A stretch of DNA of 64,000 bases from Clarireedia homoeocarpa (GCA_001465935.1 LNKV01000051.1:244690-308689), one strand, 5' to 3'; positions 47,208 to 59,005 are shown, numbered from the stretch's first letter. Notes: a model not told the origin generated them from the sequence alone. Made by a program: numbers and translations.

Positions 47208-48218
47208 ATGGCTTCAGGATATGATAGAGCGCTGTCTGGTAAGCTCTTTCTCTAGTCAACCCGGTTAATGTAAGGGTAACTAACAATTTATTAGTTTTCA
47301 GGTATGTTTACTTGTATTGAGAAATATGAAGTTCCTGCTAACAGCTTGAAGTCCGGACGGTCATGTCTTCCAGGTTGAATATGCCCTCGAAGCTGTCAAA
47401 AGAGGTATTTGATATAATTGCAATGACCCTAGATCAACAGCTCATATATGTTTAGGAACATGTGCGGTTGGAGTAAAGGGCAAAGATATTGTGGTCCTGG
47501 GATGTGAGAAGCGATCGGCAATGAAGTTGCAAGACACCCGAATTACACCTTCGAAGATCGGTCTCGTTGACACCCACGTCTGCCTCGCCTTTGCAGGCCT
47601 CAACGCCGATGCACGTATCTTAGTCGACAAAGCAAGATTAGAGGCACAATCGCATCGTCTTACAGTGGAGGATCCTGTTACGATTGAGTATATCACGAAA
47701 TATGTCGCTGGTGTACAACAGAGATACACACAAAGTGGTGGTGTGAGACCATTCGGTATTAGTACATTGATTGTTGGCTTTGACCCCAGTGACAAGACTC
47801 CAAGACTATACCAGACTGAGCCATCAGGTATCTACTCGGCGTGGTAAGTGGCGTTAAAATCCGGAGCTTTTGCTTGCTCTAACACATCTACAGGAAAGCC
47901 AATGCCATTGGTCGATCAAGCAAGACTGTACGAGAATTCCTAGAGAGAAACCATAAGGATGATATGGATAGAGAGGCCACTATCAAGTTGACTATCAAGT
48001 CATTACTGGAGGTTGTGCAGACCGGAGCAAAGAATATCGAGATTGCTATTATGGCACCAGGCAAACTGATTGAAATGTTGCCGGTTGAAGATATCGAGAA
48101 ATATGTCAAGGATATTGAGCAGGAGAAATCCGAGGAGGCTGCTAAGAAGAAGGGTGGCAGGTCAGGAGGCACTGCAGCTATCTTAACGAGAGGTCCAGAT
48201 GATGCTTCAGCTCAATAG
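47208..48218 (+). CDS. pre6: 20S proteasome subunit alpha4 (Pre6/PSMA7)
   Basis: Exons are 47208..47238, 47295..47301, 47352..47404, 47456..47843 and 47894..48218, giving 267 residues. Exon 2 is a 7-base microexon (TTTTCAG). With it the N-terminus reads MASGYDRALSVFSPDGHVFQ, the proteasome alpha signature; without it the frame and signature fail. The body matches Pre6 closely: VEYALEAVKRGTCAVGVKGK, KLQDTRITPSKIGLVDTHVC, GLNADARILVDKARLEAQSH, YVAGVQQRYTQSGGVRPFG and YQTEPSGIYSAW across the last junction. The C-terminus is acidic then Lys-rich (QEKSEEAAKKKGG). Alpha4 belongs to the outer ring that gates the 20S core; it has no catalytic Thr. Introns are 56, 50, 51 and 50 bases. Confidence 0.95.
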
Positions 48219-48480
48219 GGTGGCGTAGAATTTAATGACTCCCTGCACTTCATAGAGCCTTTGTATTATAGCAATGAGCGATGAATGACTGACTCAAGCT
48301 CTGTGTCCGCATTTTTGGAACCTGCCCATACTTTCCTGAATCCGAAGTTTTAACGAAACCACGATCCTGTTATTGTTTTTGTATTATACCATCATGTACA
48401 CCACGCCTTTGCAAAGCGTCCGATTCCCATGCCGCTAAATTCAGACAACCATTTACTCCACGAATTCATAAAATCTGGCA
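48219..48480. other. Short convergent 3' region
   Basis: The 262 bases separate the proteasome gene from the CHY zinc-finger gene, which end facing each other. Nothing but UTR-like sequence is seen. Confidence 0.5.
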
Positions 48481-49023
48481 TTATCCCAGCTTGTTTGGCG
48501 CTTCCTCCACGTCGAAAATAGTTCTTAATTCATCTTTTTTCAGTCTCTCATCTTGAGCCTCCATCATAGTGCTAACCTTTCGAGGGTCGTCCACCTCGAA
48601 CTTAAGTACAGGCTGTGGTGTCTTGGCTTCAATAACGAAGTGGTTATCGCAGTGAGGGCAGTATTCGTCGCTTTCTTCCGTCTCGTCGGCATAGTCTTTT
48701 CTGAAGGCTTTCTTACATTTCTTGCATGCGAATGTCTGGGGTGGGATCAGTATGAGGGGTAGAAAATGTGGATAAGGGGGAGGGGTTGCTACTTACCATT
48801 TCTGTTGTCTTACGAAGAGGATGGCTTTCTTGCTCATGGTGGCATTCAGCACAGTCGAACCATTTTCGACCTAAATCACTGTTTAGTATGGGATAGCTGG
48901 TGAAGTTAAGTGTTCTCCATACAGCAAGGCGATCGGATGGAAACTTGTGCGTTGAGAATATGTTTACTACAAACTTGTCAGGCACTACGTTTCCCTAACG
49001 ATAGCCAGAAATACTCACCACAT
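48481..49023 (-). CDS. CHY-type zinc-finger protein, small
   Basis: Exons on the minus strand are 49023..49019, 48966..48923, 48870..48797 and 48735..48481, giving 125 residues. The first coding exon is only 5 bases (ATGTG), and introns are 52, 52 and 61 bases. The spliced protein starts MCKHILNAQVSIRSPCCRKW and continues FDCAECHHEQESHPLRKTTE, MTFACKKCKKAFRKD and DEYCPHCDNHFVIEAKTP. This is the full CHY zinc-finger array: CxH, CC, CxxC-H, CxxC and CxxC. Each junction restores a conserved Cys or frame, which strongly supports the model. The yeast CHY protein Hot13 assists small Tim proteins of the mitochondrial intermembrane space by removing zinc; the same role here is a family-based guess. 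It shares a 305-base promoter region with the helicase gene. Confidence 0.9.
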
Positions 49024-49328
49024 TGTGGAGCAGTGCAAGATCTAGTGTGAGGTAATTGCGTGAGCTGGAGACTCAGTATCGTCGGCGCCTGGAACTTTCC
49101 TCGATATCAACAAGTTAATCTTGGATTATCAAAATCACCCACGCGATTCGGCTCGGCTTAATTTTCACGCGCCACTTTAAAAAAGGTCCAGGCTCTCTAG
49201 GTTCGGCTCTAGCGCTTTGTTACTCACCCTTGTCATTGATATCCAACCTTAAACCTCAGACTTCGCCTTTCATCCTTTCCAATACATCATTCATCGACGT
49301 GAGAAGATCTGTCGAACAGCTATTCCAG
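49024..49328. promoter_or_regulatory. Divergent region between CHY gene and ssl2
   Basis: The 305 bases between opposite start codons carry both promoters. A CACGCGCCACTTTAAAAAAGG stretch near 49166-49186 is the most distinctive element, with a TTTAAAAAA that could act as a TATA-like site. This is by eye only. Confidence 0.4.
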
Positions 49329-51882
49329 ATGCCTCTAAAAAGAAAAGCTTCATCAAGTATGAGGCTTTGCGTTTGTTTCACTAAATATTCATAATCACTA
49401 ACAGAATTTAGGTGTTCGAGGATCCTCTAAAACGAACAAAGATTCGGCTGCCTCTACTCCAGGGCCTGCAACACCGCGCAGTGTCGGTTCCAGCGACGAT
49501 GACTTCTCCGGTGAAGAAGCCAGTGAAACTGAAGCAGCGAATATAGACAATGCGGTTAATAAGTTCTCAATCGATCATTATGCGGTGAAGAAGTCCACTA
49601 AGAGAGATTCTGCGAGCCATCACTTTGGCAATAATGATTTCGCATACCTTTCTTTGAAGCCTGATCACGACAATCGCCCCTTATGGATAGATCCTCAGAA
49701 GGGACGAATTATTCTAGAGAGTTTTTCTCCGCTCGCATCGCATGCGCAGGACTTTTTGACTACAGTTGCTGAACCTCTGTCGCGGCCTACGTTCTTACAT
49801 GAATATGCTCTCACGCCTCACAGTCTCTACGCAGCTGTCTCGGTCGGTTTGGATCCCAAGGATATTATCAATGTTTTGGACAGACTTTCAAAGATACCGA
49901 TTCCAGATAATTTAAGAGCATATATCATGAATTGCACTCAAAGTTATGGCAAAGTTAAGCTTGTTCTTAAGAATAACAAGTACTATGTAGAAAGTGCGGA
50001 TCCGGAATTACTTCAACGTCTGTTGAGAGATCCTGTTATTAGCCCATACCGGATACATGGGACTGCTGATATTACTACCGCGGTAGCACCCACTATGGGA
50101 GGACTGGTCATTCCGGGCACAGGAAATGCTGCCGGAGTACAGCAAGCTACCGATGCATCAAAGAAGGAGGAAGAGAAGCCAAAGGATGGAGAGGTACCTA
50201 CTCAAGAGGACATTTTCGCAACCCTCAACGAGGACGACGATGATGAGGATGATACAGATGCCGTTCACGCTTTTGAGATTGCTGATGTTGGCGTAGAACC
50301 CACTCAGAAAAGATGCTTGGAGCTCGGCTTGCCAATTCTTGAGGAGTATGATTTCCGTAATGATACAGCCAATCCCAATTTGGAAATCGATCTCAGGCCT
50401 AGCGCTCAGATTAGAAATTATCAAGAGAAGAGCTTGAGTAAGATGTTTGGTAACGGCAGAGCGAAGAGCGGTATTATTGTTCTTCCTTGTGGTGCGGGAA
50501 AAACTTTAGTTGGAATCACCGCCGCCTGCACCATTAAGAAAGGTATCATTGTGCTCTGTACAAGTTCTATGTCTGTCGTTCAATGGCGACAAGAATTCTT
50601 GAAGTGGTCCAACATCAACCCTGCTGATGTTGCGGTGTTCACATCTGATCACAAGGAGAAGTTCACTAGGAGCACTGGTATCATTGTTACCACATATTCG
50701 ATGGTAACTCAGACCCGCTCACGGTCATACGACGCAGCAAAGATGATGGACTTTTTGCAAAACAGAGAATGGGGGTTGATGCTGTTGGACGAGGTGCATG
50801 TTGTGCCGGCCAATATCTTCAGAAAAGTCACATCTTCAATCAAAACTCACTCGAAGTTGGGGTTGACAGCCACACTACTTCGTGAGGATGACAAGATTCG
50901 TGATTTGAACTTCTTGATTGGGCCAAAACTTTACGAAGCCAACTGGATGGAGCTGGCAGAACAAGGACATATTGCAAAGGTGCAATGTGCTGAGGTGTGG
51001 TGTCCAATGACGACCGAGTTCTACTCAGAATACTTGAGGGAAACCAGCCGAAAGCGGGCTTTGCTATATATTATGAATCCTCGTAAATTCCAGGCATGCC
51101 AGTTTCTCATAGACTACCATGAGAAGCGTGGTGATAAAATCATCGTCTTCTCTGACAACGTTTACGCCTTAAAAGTATACGCTCAAAAACTTAACAAAGC
51201 TTTCATCTATGGAGGAACTGGCCAACCAGAGCGTCTTAGAATTCTCGAGAACTTTCAGCACAATGAGAACATCAACACACTCTTCCTTTCAAAAATCGGC
51301 GATACTTCCCTCGATTTACCCGAAGCCACCTGTCTTATCCAAATTTCATCTCACTACGGTTCTCGTCGTCAAGAAGCCCAAAGACTCGGACGAATTCTCC
51401 GAGCCAAACGTCGTAACGACGAAGGTTTCAACGCCTTCTTCTACTCCCTTGTCTCTAAAGACACCCAGGAAATGTACTACTCCTCGAAACGCCAAGCCTT
51501 CCTCGTCGACCAAGGCTACGCTTTCAAAGTCATCACCCATCTCCAAGGCATCGAGAATCTTCCTGGACTGGCTTTCTCCACCCCAGCCGAACGCCGCGAA
51601 TTACTGCAAAACGTCATTCTGCAGCAGGCGACGGATGCGTGGGATGATGAGAAAATCGGAGATGATTTGTTCCATCGGAATGATGGGAAGCCGAGGGCGA
51701 AGAAGGCTAATGTCAGACGCACGGCGGGTCAGTTGAGTGATTTGGCGGGCGGGCAGGATATGGCGTATATTGAGCAGAATAGGAGTAAGAATAAGGAGTT
51801 GAAGAAGAAGAAGCAGGAAAGTAATGCGTTCTTTAAGAAGGTGGCGAGGGATCAGCAGAAGAGGAGGGCGGCGAATGCTTAG
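49329..51882 (+). CDS. ssl2: TFIIH DNA helicase XPB/Ssl2 (Rad25)
   Basis: Exons are 49329..49356 and 49412..51882 (55-base intron), giving 832 residues, the usual size. The start is the ATG of MPLKRKASSS; a long open frame also begins at a GTG (49585), but it lacks this conserved N-terminus. The N-terminal region has HFGNNDFAYLSLKPDHDNRP. The helicase core has Walker A LPCGAGKTLVG near residue 366, the DEVH box LLLDEVHVVP near 468, LTATLLREDDKI, FSDNVYALKVYA and the motif VI-type SHYGSRRQEAQRLGRILRAK. The C-terminus is Lys-rich (NKELKKKKQESNAF). XPB is the 3'-5' translocase of TFIIH and opens promoters and damaged DNA in transcription initiation and nucleotide excision repair. Confidence 0.95.
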
Positions 51883-52217
51883 ACTGGGTTATGGGATGGC
51901 AATGACGGTACGGGGATTTGATTGGGTAGATTGGTAAATGTTTGCTCGGTTGCATGGTGTTGGGGTGCTGGTTAATATGCTCACTGGGTGGTTTGAAATA
52001 CTCAATCAAGATTTTAGGTCACTTGAAGGTCCTGGGGGGAGATGCTAAGACGATCTGACCTCACAGTAACAAGGGCTTCTCAATAGAAGAACTCAAAATG
52101 GTTTACTTGTTTCTTGTACAATAAAAATACAACCAAATAATCTACAGATCTTCCTTCCAAACTTTTCTACCCTATTCCCTTGCTATTCATTCAACCATTC
52201 CCTTACCACTCATTCAA
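51883..52217. other. Short convergent 3' region
   Basis: The 335 bases lie between the ends of ssl2 and the PQ-loop gene. They include an AATAAA-like ACAATAAAAATAC at about 52118-52130, a candidate poly(A) signal for ssl2. No gene is seen. Confidence 0.5.
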
Positions 52218-53474
52218 TCAAACATCCCCACCAACCGCGCTCTCCTCCTCCTCTACCCCTCCATCTTCCACTTCTCCCCTTCCCTCCCCATACAAGAAAA
52301 ACTGCACGAATACCCCCGCATCTAAAAACAGCGTCCCCGCGCTTCCTACAAGCCAACTCGCATTCACAGCTATATACCGTGCGTATTCTCTCCCCGCCTG
52401 TCCGGGCTCGCATCCCTTTCCTGTCTCATTCCTACCCGCTTGCGCACAAGACGCTTCGTACGCGAAGATACTAAGCACGTAGGTGAGGTTCCCGATGCAT
52501 GCGAAGAGGAAGAAGAGCATGGAGATGCCGGAGGTGGATTTACGTCGGTAGTTGAGAAGGAGTTGTGGGATGCGGGAACCGAGGTAGAGTGCGGCGCAGA
52601 GGTAGCCGAAGATTTGGCCCCAGTAGGAGAAGGTGAGTTGGTCGGGTTCGGATTCGGGGGGTGCGGAGGGGGGATTGTGGTGGGAGTGTGAGGTGCGATC
52701 GGAGATGTACCAGCCGACGACACCGGCGGTGCAGACGAGGAGGATGGAGAAGAAGTTGAAGAGGAAGGTTTGTAGGGGGGTGGTGGGTTTCGCGTTTGCG
52801 AGAGCGGGGGGCTGCGAGGTGGTGGGTTTGGGGGCGTCGAGGAGGGGGACGACGGGGGAGAGATGTTGAGCGGAGATGGCGCTTGAGCGGCGTCGTTGGT
52901 TGGTTGTGTTGTGGGATGGAGGTAGCAGACCGGTTGTTTCGTTTGGTTCGCCAATTGAGTTTGCAGCTGGTTTGGGAGCTGGCTTGACTTCGTCTTTCCA
53001 GGTGAAGCCGCGGTAGTAGAAACATTGGCCGAGGAGGACGATGTCGGCTATTGTGTAGTAGACGGCGAGGATGATCTGTGAGTATTAGTATTGCGATTCT
53101 CGGATGAAATTTAGGTTGTGACACACCATGGTTGGAAGTACACCTTGAAGTACGGCACCCCAGATGTTGAATACATCACCGGCTAACCATATTATGATGA
53201 ATTGTAAAGATAATCCATCAGCCTGTTGTCAAATTAGCACTTCTGTTTCTCTAGCCGTCGGTTACAAAGAGAGAAGGAGTATAGAATACTGACTGAGCCT
53301 CTCCTCCAATTCTCAATGATCTGAGGACTGAATACTACAATCCAACATGCAATTGATATAGATCTGCATCTTGTGTCAGTATTTCTTTCCCTGTGCTGAA
53401 ACGCGGACGACATACCCAAGAATCCCTGAAATTGCAGCAATATCCAAATTCAAGTTCTGAGTTGGTGGAACCAT
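52218..53474 (-). CDS. PQ-loop vacuolar membrane transporter (Ypq/PQLC2 family)
   Basis: Exons on the minus strand are 53474..53416, 53363..53294, 53222..53127 and 53075..52218 (introns of 52, 71 and 51 bases), giving 360 residues. The first PQ-loop is ISGILGSISIACWIVVFSPQ, with IIENWRRGSADGLS after it; the second is YLGSRIPQLLLNYRRKSTSG. Each has the Pro-Gln pair and the positively charged, Ser-containing tail that follow it in this family. Seven hydrophobic segments can be drawn. The two halves are joined by a Pro/Ser/Thr-rich loop (about residues 110-190). Yeast Ypq1-3 and human PQLC2 export cationic amino acids from the vacuole or lysosome; the substrate here is inferred from the family. 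The C-terminus is acidic (EDGGVEEEESAVGG). Confidence 0.9.
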
Positions 53475-54345
53475 CTTGATTATTCGTATATCCTCGAAAA
53501 TTTAGGGGAAAACGAAGAAGCGATCAAAGCTGTGAAATCTGAGATGAAAATCTCTACCCAAAAACTCCCCCAAGTATGACTCTATTCCCACTTTTCAAAA
53601 ACCACCACCAGAAATCACGAACAATCCAATGGTCACACAATCCCCTATTCAATGGTGGTCTCGAGTAACTACCCGACCCAATTGTGCAACAATTAAAAGA
53701 ATATTCTCGTTCGAAGTCGAATTGCTGCTCCTAGAACGACAATTCGATATATTGATAAAGATGAAAGAGACTTTCTCTAGGTTTTCCAGCTCACCTGATG
53801 AAGTATATTGTAGTCACGTGACAATACACCCCACACTTACTTGGCTCTTACGGGATAGCACGAACCGGAACCTCGGGATGACGAGACCTTTGGGGGGGGT
53901 GCCAATCCAGACGTCATTTTCCGATACTCGATAAAGTACATTGTACATTGTACATTGTGCAGTATGGTATGAATGATCAAGCGGCGAAAAATGCTCGCTA
54001 TCCCCATGGAACAGCAAGTCCACAGAGTTACTCGGGAAGGATGATTATCCTTCATATCTAGTAATCCGTTTTACATAAAGGAATAGTAAACACCCATCAA
54101 TCCCGCAGCAAACTCCGGAAATAAGAATCTTTTTTACCAGCGTGATTAGAAATCCAAAGGGCGTTTTTGGGTCACATATTGAACTATCTACCCCACTATA
54201 TCCACCTATCTCTACTTGTTGTATCTTCCGTAAACAAAAACGAATCCCCTCTCATTTTCCATCTCTCTCTGCTCTTTCCTCTGTCCCGCATACCCCCCTA
54301 TTCCATCTCATCTACTCGTATATCGGACCCATCGTCCCCCATAAA
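53475..54345. other. Divergent intergenic region, PQ-loop gene and NADH pyrophosphatase gene
   Basis: The 871 bases hold both promoters. A GTACATT repeat occurs at about 53937-53957. The frame open upstream of the pyrophosphatase ATG back to 54142 begins with a non-ATG codon and shows no conservation, so it was not taken as coding. Confidence 0.5.
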
Positions 54346-55771
54346 ATGCCCCCCCAACCCGATCTCCCCCAGCCAGCGCACCCCAACGTGGACTCAATGC
54401 TAACCCGCAAATTCGGCCGCGAAGTAGCCAACTACTTCTCCGGCTCCCCCCTGAACCGCGTGTCCTTCCTCCGCGCCGACCACACATTCATATCCTCCGC
54501 ACTGACGCACCCCTCTACGCATTTCCTACTCTTCAACAACCTCGCTCCCCTAGCCCATGATCCTACGAAGTTGGCGTATGCGACGCATAAGGATATCAGG
54601 GGGCTTATCGGGGAAAACCCGTTTGCGAAGGAGGAGAAGGAGATAATTAAGGAGTTTAACTCAAGTGTGACGGTGCCGTTGGTGTTGTTTTTGGGGCTGG
54701 ATGAGAGGAAGGAGAAGGAGGGACGGGAGGGGGAGTTGTTCAAGTATAAGAATTATACTGGAGTGCCGTATTTTGCGGTGGATGTTACACCGAAGGGGAC
54801 GTGTGAGGAGCAGGCGAAGGGGGTCATTGAGGCGATGAAGGAAAAGGGGCTCAGCTTTGTGGAGGGGAGAATGCATATGAGCTTGAATGCTCCTGAAGGT
54901 GAGTTTTGCTTCCGGGTTTTTATGATTTTGGGGTGTGGAGTTATGGAAGGGAATACTGACGACGTGATGAATAGCTGCGATCTACGCACAAGCGAGAGCA
55001 CTTCTCGACTGGAATGCAAGGAATCCCTTCTGCGGAGCTTGTGGTCAACCCACCATGTCGGTAAGCATACATTTTCAACCCCTTCCCCCCCCCTTAACAA
55101 ACTATCCACAACATCTCACTCACCCAACCCAACCCCAGGTCAACGCCGGCACCAAACGCGTCTGCCCACCCACCGACTTCGCCTCGCTTGAAACCCCCCA
55201 AGCCGGCGTCAACCCCGCGGTGCCGCGCGAGCGGCCCTCCTGCGTAACCCGCACCGGCATCTCGAACCTCAGTTTCCCGCGCACCGACCCCACCGTAATC
55301 ATGGCCGTCGTATCGGCGGACTCGCAGCGGGTTCTCCTGGGGCGGCAAAAGCGCTGGCCGCCGCACTGGTACAGCACGCTCGCGGGGTTCTGCGAGCCCG
55401 CCGAATCGGTCGAGGAAGCCGTGCGCCGCGAGGTCTGGGAGGAGTCGGGCGTGCAGCTCGGCCGCGTCGTCATCCACAGCACCCAGCCCTGGCCGTACCC
55501 CGCGAACCTGATGATCGGCGCCATCGGCCAGGCCTTGCCGGACGGGGAGACGATCCATCTCGAGCATGATCCGGAGCTGGAGGACGCCAAGTGGGTGAGT
55601 ATGGATGAGGTGCGGGAGGCGTTGAGGACGGGCACGAGCGGCTTGGGGGAGGAGCCCGGAGAAGGCTATAAGGAGGGAGCGTTGAGGTTGCCGCCCAAGA
55701 CGGCAATTGCGTATCAGTTGTTGCAGGCGGTGGCCGTAGATGGGTTTTTGGGGGATGGCGCGAAGATTTAA
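54346..55771 (+). CDS. npy1: NADH pyrophosphatase, Nudix (Npy1/NUDT12 type)
   Basis: Exons are 54346..54898, 54975..55060 and 55139..55771 (introns of 76 and 78 bases), giving 423 residues. The N-terminal NUDIX-like domain includes FLGLDER. Exon 2 gives LLDWNARNPFCGACG, the first half of a zinc ribbon; further Cys are in KRVCPP and RPSCVTR. The third and fourth Cys are separated by about 25 residues rather than the few usual. SFPRTDPTVIM leads to the Nudix box GFCEPAESVEEAVRREVWEE followed by SGV, near residue 297, and the NADH-specific STQPWPYP near 326. The enzyme hydrolyses NADH to NMNH and AMP, often in peroxisomes. The C-terminus GAKI is not a canonical PTS1 signal. Exon 3 is clearly more GC-rich than its surroundings. 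Confidence 0.93.
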
Positions 55772-56523
55772 ACCATGAATCGGTCGGATCGGATCGGATC
55801 GATGAAGGAAATCGGGAGTTGGTATAACTATACAATAGAAGATAGAATAGATGCTGAATACGCCCAATCCCATACAAGAACCATCTCTCCCCCTTCCTCT
55901 TCCTTTCCCTCTTCCTCCACCGTCCAGAGAGAGTTAGTTCCTCACATAACCACCCTCACCATCAACAATCTCAAACTTTCAAAAGCTAAGCGTTATACAA
56001 ACTATAAATTTATTCATCATTTCATCTCATTAAAAAAAGAGAGAGAGAGGGAAGAGAGGGAAAGGAATTAAATCCATCCATCCATCTCATCATCAATCTC
56101 AACCACTTCCCTCCCCTCTTCTAATCACCTTTTCCCAACACATAGCCCCCTACCACCCTCTCTCATCTTCATCTTTATCTCCAACCCACTAAAACCGCAA
56201 CTGCTCAACCCTTCGAACTTCTACTTCTACTTCTACTCCTGCATCCCCTACAGCCATAGCCTCGTCCCCCGAACCAGAACCAGAAAACAGGACTAGAATA
56301 TTGAAAATAAACCCTCCCCCCTCCCCCCTTCTTTTAACCGAATTTAATCGAATCTTCAACCCAGTTTGAATCAACTTAGCTGAATTCAATAGAATATAAT
56401 ATATACAAACATTACACCAAACATTATCGTAAAATATCTTCCTTCTCTTTGTTCCCCTCTCTAATTCTTCTTTCTTCCTTTCTTTTCATTTTCCATTCCC
56501 TCTCCTCTCTCCTCTCCCATCCT
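55772..56523. other. Convergent 3' region, pyrimidine-rich
   Basis: The 752 bases between the ends of the pyrophosphatase and DUF4048 genes begin with a GGATC repeat (about 55782-55803) and continue as CT-rich and GAGAGA tracts (56039-56057). No gene is supported. Confidence 0.5.
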
Positions 56524-58269
56524 CTAACCCCTCCCCACCACCCTCGGCGACCCAGTCAAAAAGTCCTCCTCCCTTCCCTTTCCCTCCCCCCTCCTCCTCC
56601 TCTCTGCACTAACCCCACCATCCTCTGGCGGCGGCGTAAGACTATTCTCCCACTCTTGCATCATGGTAGAAACCGTCTTTTTCAAATTGCTCGGCGTCAA
56701 TTTATCAGTTAGCAATGCGGGCCATTGAATTTCATCGTTGCTGCTGTTGTTTCTGGACGCTGTTCCAGTGGTTGAGGTGGGGGTTTCTGGGCAGGCAATT
56801 CTATTACGAGGGTTGTTAGGACTAGTTGTTTGGAGCAAGATGAGGTTGAGAGAAAAAGAGAATGAGAAGATAATAAAAGAATTAAAAACTCACTTAACCC
56901 TATTCCCCAACTCTTTATCCCCCTTCCCCGGCGTAACTGGTCCTCCCGCTGCCGACATAGTCGAACTGCCACTCCACCTCAATGGTGAGTGCGACGATTT
57001 CATATCCCCTCCTGCAGGCGAATCCCAATCCGGCCAATCATCATCATCGGCCGTCGCCGTCGGGAACGAAATCGGTCTTGCGTGTCTCTTCTGCACATTC
57101 GTCGGCTTCATCGGCGTCGTCAGAATATCCGAATCCTGCCAAATTGCGCCCGCCACGCCTACATCCAGCAGCATCGGATTGGCCCCCGTGAGAGAATCCC
57201 ATGTGCGCTGTGTAGCAGGATTGTAATCGCCGCCACGAGGAGACTTGCCTCGACGATCACGCAGACTGCCTTTACTTTCACGTTTGTGGAGAGGGCGTTG
57301 CGTGTCCCGATTTTGAGTGGTGGTGCCGTTTACGGCTTCGTCGCCGACGGTGGCTTGGCGGAGATCTTCGAGGAAATTCCAGATGCCAGCTTTGACGTCT
57401 TCGGCGAAGTTTTTGGCACCATGTGTTACGCCGCTTTGGTAGGAATGGCGGTTTGCGCGGTTGGAATTGACTTTGGTTATGCCAATGCTGGTGTCGGGCA
57501 CAGTTGTGCTGCGGGAGATGCCTTCGGCGGGGATTTTGCTGTATAGTTGTTGGATATTTGAATTGTAGGTTGTTCGCTCGGGCGACAGTAAAGAGAGTGT
57601 GCGAGTGTGGCCTCCAGTGATAATCTTTCGGCGTGAATTTTTTGGATCTTTGGGTAAATGAGGAGGGTTAGCCAGGAGTGCCTTTTTCCTCTCGATATCT
57701 ATGCTTTGGCGTGGGGTAGTCGTGCGAACTTCCTCGAGAGATCCTCGTTCAAGCTGCAAAGGCTGTAACTTCTCGACATGGCGTATTTCTGCTCGCTTCC
57801 TTGTTGCTTCATGTAATGCCCATTGTTTCTTTAATTGCGAAAGTTCCGTCTCGGCCTTGTTCAATTCCTCCTTCAACTCCAAAACTCGTCTTTCTTGCGC
57901 GGCCAAAGCGACAAGAAATCCATTTGGATCATTCGGCGACGGCGTAGTAATATTCGAATCTGCAGGTGTACCTGGATATGAAGGCGTGGCTGAAGTCGGA
58001 GTTGGTTTGGACGATTCAAGAGCGTTGCTGGGAGCAACGGGGAATGTTAGAGATAGGCGATTTGGTCGTCGTTGAGTATAGGACAATGCACGGTCGGGAC
58101 GTACAGTAGGGCGAACATGAGGGTTCGCATTTGTGGTTGGAAAGTTGACTCTATTGGGGGAAGCACCAATATGCGGACTGGGTGCATCAGCAGGTAGCTC
58201 GGTTCCTGAGAGAATGGACTCGACCGAATTGCGGTCAATGGACGAAGTGCGTTTATGAATGGATTCCAT
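56524..58269 (-). CDS. DUF4048-like coiled-coil protein
   Basis: Exons on the minus strand are 58269..56894 and 56800..56524 (93-base intron), giving 550 residues. The start is the ATG of MESIHKRTSSIDRNS; the frame extends upstream only through a TTG. The N-terminal half is Ser/Pro-rich and contains RRPNRLSLTFPVAP. A coiled-coil segment follows (FLVALAAQERRVLELKEELN and ETELSQLKKQWALHEATRKR, about residues 122-165). Then come Arg/Ser-rich segments and KNFAEDVKAGIWNFLEDLRQ (about 290-310). The last exon has PALLTDKLTPSNLKKTVSTM and MQEWENSL. This arrangement matches my memory of the fungal DUF4048 family, whose function is unknown. Confidence 0.78.
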
Positions 58270-58850
58270 CGTGCATATCGAGAAAGGAGAATATGTCTGG
58301 GGACAATAATGGAAAGAGTGTCGATCTCTGTGTGGGCATTCAAGATGCAAGATTCCAAGGTGCGAGATTGGACAGTGGAAGATTTGATATTTGTTTCTTT
58401 TTTCTTGCCGTGATTTTGCAGTGAGTTTGCAGTGGTTTTGTAAAGTCTTGGAAGTTATATGGAAGTCCCGTTTATGGAATCGTGAAAAAGTGATTTCGTC
58501 CGTGTATGCATTCGTAGGTCGTTATGTCAACAAATAAGCAAAACAAGATGAAACCAACCCCCGCGCAAACGAAATAAGGGCAAAGAGTGCACAGAGTCCA
58601 AAAGAGGTGCTTGGATCGGCCCTGGGTACAAAGAGTAGATTTGATATTTTTAGATTTGCGTGACAACGTAAGTCATTACAAAAGGTGGAGTGAGCATCAA
58701 AGGCTCATACAAAAAAAGGAGTGTGGTGGGTGAGTGTTGTTATTGATAAGGGGAGGAGGATGGATAGAAGGGAAAGGGAAGATAGAAAGACGATTCGGAG
58801 AGATCTAGGATCTAGATTTGCCCACCAGTTCTAGGGTTAGTGTTGGCTCT

Positions 58851-59005
58851 AGTCTTTTAGTCTTTTAGTTTTTTAGTCTTTTAGTATTTTAGTCGTTTCT
58901 CTGCAGAACGGTTAGTCGTTTCTCTACAGAGCTTTTAGTCGTTTCTCTGCAGAGCTTTTAGTCGTTTCTCTGCAGAGCTTTTAGTCGTTTCTCTGCAGAA
59001 CTACT
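58851..59005. repeat. Octamer array grading into a 23-base tandem repeat
   Basis: Six octamers of the type AGTCTTTT (58851-58898) lead directly into about five copies of a 23-base unit (TTTTAGTCGTTTCTCTGCAG plus AGC). The octamer start TTTTAGTC is also the start of the longer unit, so the second array seems to have grown out of the first. Copies differ by single bases and there are no unique spacers, so it is not CRISPR-like. Each 23-base unit carries a CTGCAG palindrome, altered to CTACAG in one copy. Confidence 0.85.

Noticed and set aside
54142..54345. Upstream extension of the NADH pyrophosphatase frame
   Set aside because: Begins at a non-ATG codon and shows no similarity to Npy1; the ATG at 54346 gives the expected N-terminus.
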